Assembly (NCBI RefSeq): GCF_036687315.1
Contig: NZ_CP144683.1
Location: 992,001-1,056,000, forward strand
Reading direction: 5' to 3'
DNA length: 64,000 nt
Source: Sphingopyxis sp. TUF1
GTDB taxonomy: Bacteria > Pseudomonadota > Alphaproteobacteria > Sphingomonadales > Sphingomonadaceae
Of this stretch, positions 61,746 through 64,000 are shown piece by piece. Position 1 is the first letter of the stretch. The number at the start of each line of letters is the position of its first letter. The position numbers and the translations under genes were made by a program. Below the pieces are notes generated by a model, which was given only the letters and a program-made list of their open reading frames with translations, made no database searches and was not told the origin of the DNA.

Positions 61746-64000
61746 ATGATCCTGTCTTCGGCGGCGATCTTTGCCCTTGGCCTGTTCGCGGCGCTGTGGC
61801 TGCTCGCCGGCGTGTGGGCGACCTTGCGCGGGATCGCGATGCAGCGGCGTTCGGCGTTTGTCGCGGGGCAGGCCGAACGGCTGGCGAGTCTGGTCGAAGC
61901 CTCGCCGCAGCTGCCGGTGATCGTCCGCGCCGACTGGCGGATCGAGGCGAGCGAGCGGCTGGGCCGCTGGCTCGGGCTCGACCGCGGGCCGCGCAGTTTC
62001 GACGAACTGCGGGGGATCGGCGCTGGCCTGGACGCGGCGGCGCACGACGCGCTGCGCCAGGCGATCCTTGGCGCGCAGCGCGGGGCCAAGCCCTTTCAGC
62101 TCAGCCTGAAACCCGAGGGCAGCCACCGCACGATCATCGTCCACGGCGCCGCCGCTCCGGAAGCGGTCGGCGGGGCGGGATGCGTGTTGTTGTGGCTCAG
62201 CGATGCGACCGACGGGCAGCAGGCGCTCGCGCATGCGCGACAGGAGCGCGACGAAGCAATGGCGGCGTTCGAGGCCTTGTCGGGACTGATCGAAGCCGCA
62301 CCCTTCCCGATGTGGTTCCGCGACACCGACTTGCGGCTTGCGCTCGTCAACGCCGCCTATGTCCGCGCGGTCGAGGCGAAGAGCGCCGCCGCGGTGATCG
62401 ACGGCGGCATCGAGCTGTGCGAAACCGTCGCCGGGGTCAGCGCCGTCGATGCCGCCGAGGCCGCGCGCGCTTCGGGGTCGGCTGAGCTCCGCACCATCCC
62501 GGTGACGATCGAGGGTGAGCGGCGGATCATGCGCGTCGTCGACGTACCGCTCGCGCCCGAGGGGGGCCGCGTGATCGGCATCGCGGGCTATGCAATCGAC
62601 ATTCAGGAACTGGAAAGCGAGCGCGGCGCGCACCGCCGCTTCGTCGATACGCAGCGCGAGCTGCTCGACCGATTGTCGGCGGCGGTCGCGCAATTCGGCC
62701 CCGACCAGGGCCTTGCCTTTGCCAACCTGCCCTTTCGCCGCCTGTTCGGGCTGGAGCCGGAAGATGTGGCGGAGGCGCGGCCGTTCGCGCGGCTGCTCGA
62801 CGCATGGCGCGAACGCGGGCGGACGCCCGAGGTGCGCGACTATCCCGAATGGCGACAGACGCATGTCGACTGGTTCGCGCTGCCGCACGCGAGCGAAGAG
62901 GATTGGCTGCTGCGCGACGGCACCCACCTGCACGTCGTCGCGCAGCCGACGCCCGACGGCGGATTGCTGCTGATCGCCGAGGACAAGACCGAGCAGGTGC
63001 AGCTGGCCGGCGCACGCGACACCCTGCTGCGCGTGCGCACTGCGACCTTCGACAATCTGTTCGAGGCGGTGGCCGTCTTTGCCCCCGATGGCCGCCTCCA
63101 TCTCTGGAACCAGCGCTTCCGCCGCCTGTGGGGCATCGACGAGCCCACGCTCGCTGCGCACCCGCGCGTCGACGTGCTGATGGGCGGGCTCGCCGACCGG
63201 CTCGTGAAGCCGAACCAGATCAGCGTGGTGCAGGAAGTCATCCGCGCCGCGACGCTGGAACGGCAACAGCGCGGCGGCGAAATCGGTTTCGCCGACGGAC
63301 GCTGGTTCGACTTCGCCTCGATCCCGCTGCCCGACGGAAATGCGCTGCTCATCATGCTCGACATCACCGCAAGCCGGAAGGTCGAGGGCGCACTCCGCGA
63401 GCGCAACGAAGCGCTGGAGGCGGCCGACAAGGCCAAGACCGCCTTCCTGTCGCGGATGAGTTACGAACTGCGCACGCCGCTGACCTCAATCGGCGGGTTC
63501 GGCGAGATGCTGCAGTCGGGCTATGCCGGCAAGCTGGGCGACCAGCAGCGCGCCTATGTCGATGCGATCATGGATTCGGTCGCGGTGCTCGGTCGCCAGA
63601 TCGACAATGTGCTCGATCTGGCGCAGGGCGAGGCCGGGACGCTGGCGATCGAACGCGCGCCGGTCGACGTCGGCGCGCTGCTCGAAAAGGCGCTACAGGA
63701 CACGCGGCCCTTCGCGGATGCCGAAAGGGTCGAACTGGTCGGCAACATCGCCGCCGACCTTGGCGAGATCGACGGCGACGCGCCGCGGCTGTCGCGCCTT
63801 GTCGCCGGGCTGCTCGACAATGCGGTGCGCTTCACCGCGCCGACGCGCAAATCCGACGGCCGCGTGCTGCTGCACGCCAACGGCGACAAGCGCGGGATCG
63901 ACATCATCGTGTCCGACAACGGGCCCGGAATGCCCGAAGACGCCGCCGCGGTCGCGAAGGGGCAGCAGGCGGGCACCGACACCGGCGGCATCGGCCTCGC
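61746..64000 (+). CDS. divL: DivL-like histidine-kinase homologue with Tyr in place of the phospho-His (runs off window end)
   Basis: Multi-domain cell-cycle signalling protein. One N-terminal transmembrane helix (residues ~3-27) is followed by about three to four PAS-like regions (PFPMWFRDTDLRLALVNAAYVRAVEA; LFEAVAVFAPDGRLHLWNQRFRRLWGID). The dimerisation helix reads AFLSRMSYELRTPLTSIGGF, with Tyr573 where active kinases have histidine. The ATP-binding domain begins with LLDNAVRF (N box) and DNGPGMP (G1), and the window ends in GGIGL (G2). Caulobacter DivL has the same Tyr substitution. The start is the ATG at 61746; at least 751 codons are seen. Confidence 0.85.
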   Translation, partial: MILSSAAIFALGLFAALWLLAGVWATLRGIAMQRRSAFVAGQAERLASLVEASPQLPVIVRADWRIEASERLGRWLGLDRGPRSFDELRGIGAGLDAAAHDALRQAILGAQRGAKPFQLSLKPEGSHRTIIVHGAAAPEAVGGAGCVLLWLSDATDGQQALAHARQERDEAMAAFEALSGLIEAAPFPMWFRDTDLRLALVNAAYVRAVEAKSAAAVIDGGIELCETVAGVSAVDAAEAARASGSAELRTIPVTIEGERRIMRVVDVPLAPEGGRVIGIAGYAIDIQELESERGAHRRFVDTQRELLDRLSAAVAQFGPDQGLAFANLPFRRLFGLEPEDVAEARPFARLLDAWRERGRTPEVRDYPEWRQTHVDWFALPHASEEDWLLRDGTHLHVVAQPTPDGGLLLIAEDKTEQVQLAGARDTLLRVRTATFDNLFEAVAVFAPDGRLHLWNQRFRRLWGIDEPTLAAHPRVDVLMGGLADRLVKPNQISVVQEVIRAATLERQQRGGEIGFADGRWFDFASIPLPDGNALLIMLDITASRKVEGALRERNEALEAADKAKTAFLSRMSYELRTPLTSIGGFGEMLQSGYAGKLGDQQRAYVDAIMDSVAVLGRQIDNVLDLAQGEAGTLAIERAPVDVGALLEKALQDTRPFADAERVELVGNIAADLGEIDGDAPRLSRLVAGLLDNAVRFTAPTRKSDGRVLLHANGDKRGIDIIVSDNGPGMPEDAAAVAKGQQAGTDTGGIGL

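Noticed and set aside
61632..63266. A minus-strand frame of 544 codons opposite divL
   Set aside because: Arginine- and histidine-rich composition without domain features; divL on the plus strand has clear PAS, DHp and ATPase motifs.

Overview
The window is GC-rich chromosomal DNA from an alphaproteobacterium, most likely a sphingomonad close to Sphingopyxis. The evidence is the gene content and order (bamD-recN, rimP-nusA-ylxR-infB-rbfA-truB-rpsO-pnp, sucC next to etfB-etfA, ahcY close to a DivL-type kinase), a large TonB-dependent receptor, a wax-ester-synthase-like acyltransferase, and many short palindromic repeats of the kind seen in these genomes. I see no rRNA, tRNA or CRISPR array and no prophage. 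The only insertion sequence is one IS1595-type element.

Layout. 1-2.5 kb (minus): recN (cut by the window edge), bamD and a cyclophilin. 2.6-4.3 kb (plus): a membrane-anchored protein of unknown function, then an ArsR-type repressor translationally overlapping an SRPBCC-domain gene, closed by a strong terminator. 4.5-20.5 kb (minus): the translation/RNA cluster rimP, nusA, ylxR/L7Ae fusion, infB, rbfA, truB, rpsO, pnp. It is interrupted twice. A GIY-YIG nuclease gene boxed by 30-bp inverted repeats, plus a DUF1697 gene, lies between infB and rbfA. A plus-strand acyltransferase, a 2.24-kb IS1595 element with passenger ORFs, tdk and an acetyltransferase lie between rbfA and truB. 20.8-22.4 kb: a SleB-like hydrolase and a VOC protein. 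22.9-29.1 kb (minus): a HerA-like ATPase, the TIGR02186/TauE pair, and an NfrB-like glycosyltransferase with a small barrel-like partner. 29.2-31.8 kb: nhaA and a DUF885 lipoprotein. 31.8-43.3 kb: oxidoreductase and D-aminoacylase, an exported methyltransferase-like protein, a PhnA-like fragment, a TonB-C protein, DUF389, etfA/etfB, sucC and a beta-lactamase-fold protein. 43.4-50.1 kb: msrA, an aminotransferase, a pabB-pabC fusion and an acyl-CoA ligase. 50.2-56.5 kb: clpA, amn, a peroxiredoxin and yqgE. 56.9-64 kb (plus): ahcY, a compositionally atypical TonB-dependent receptor and the start of divL.

The most striking signals come from palindromic repeats and mobile units. A repeat sits in frame inside truB and adds about 27 residues to the enzyme. 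Another repeat was split by the IS1595 element with a visible target duplication. A third pair forms exact inverted ends around a GIY-YIG gene, which suggests a non-autonomous repeat and its possible mobiliser. Regulatory candidates include a 28-bp perfect palindrome over the arsR start, a LiuR-like palindrome upstream of etfB, and two mutually exclusive hairpins in front of the TonB receptor, one of which hides its ribosome binding site.

Functionally the window is mostly housekeeping: translation and RNA decay, envelope assembly, S-adenosylhomocysteine recycling, electron transfer for acyl-CoA oxidation, folate precursor synthesis, proteolysis and cell-cycle signalling. All calls rest on reading translated sequence and DNA; no database search was run.
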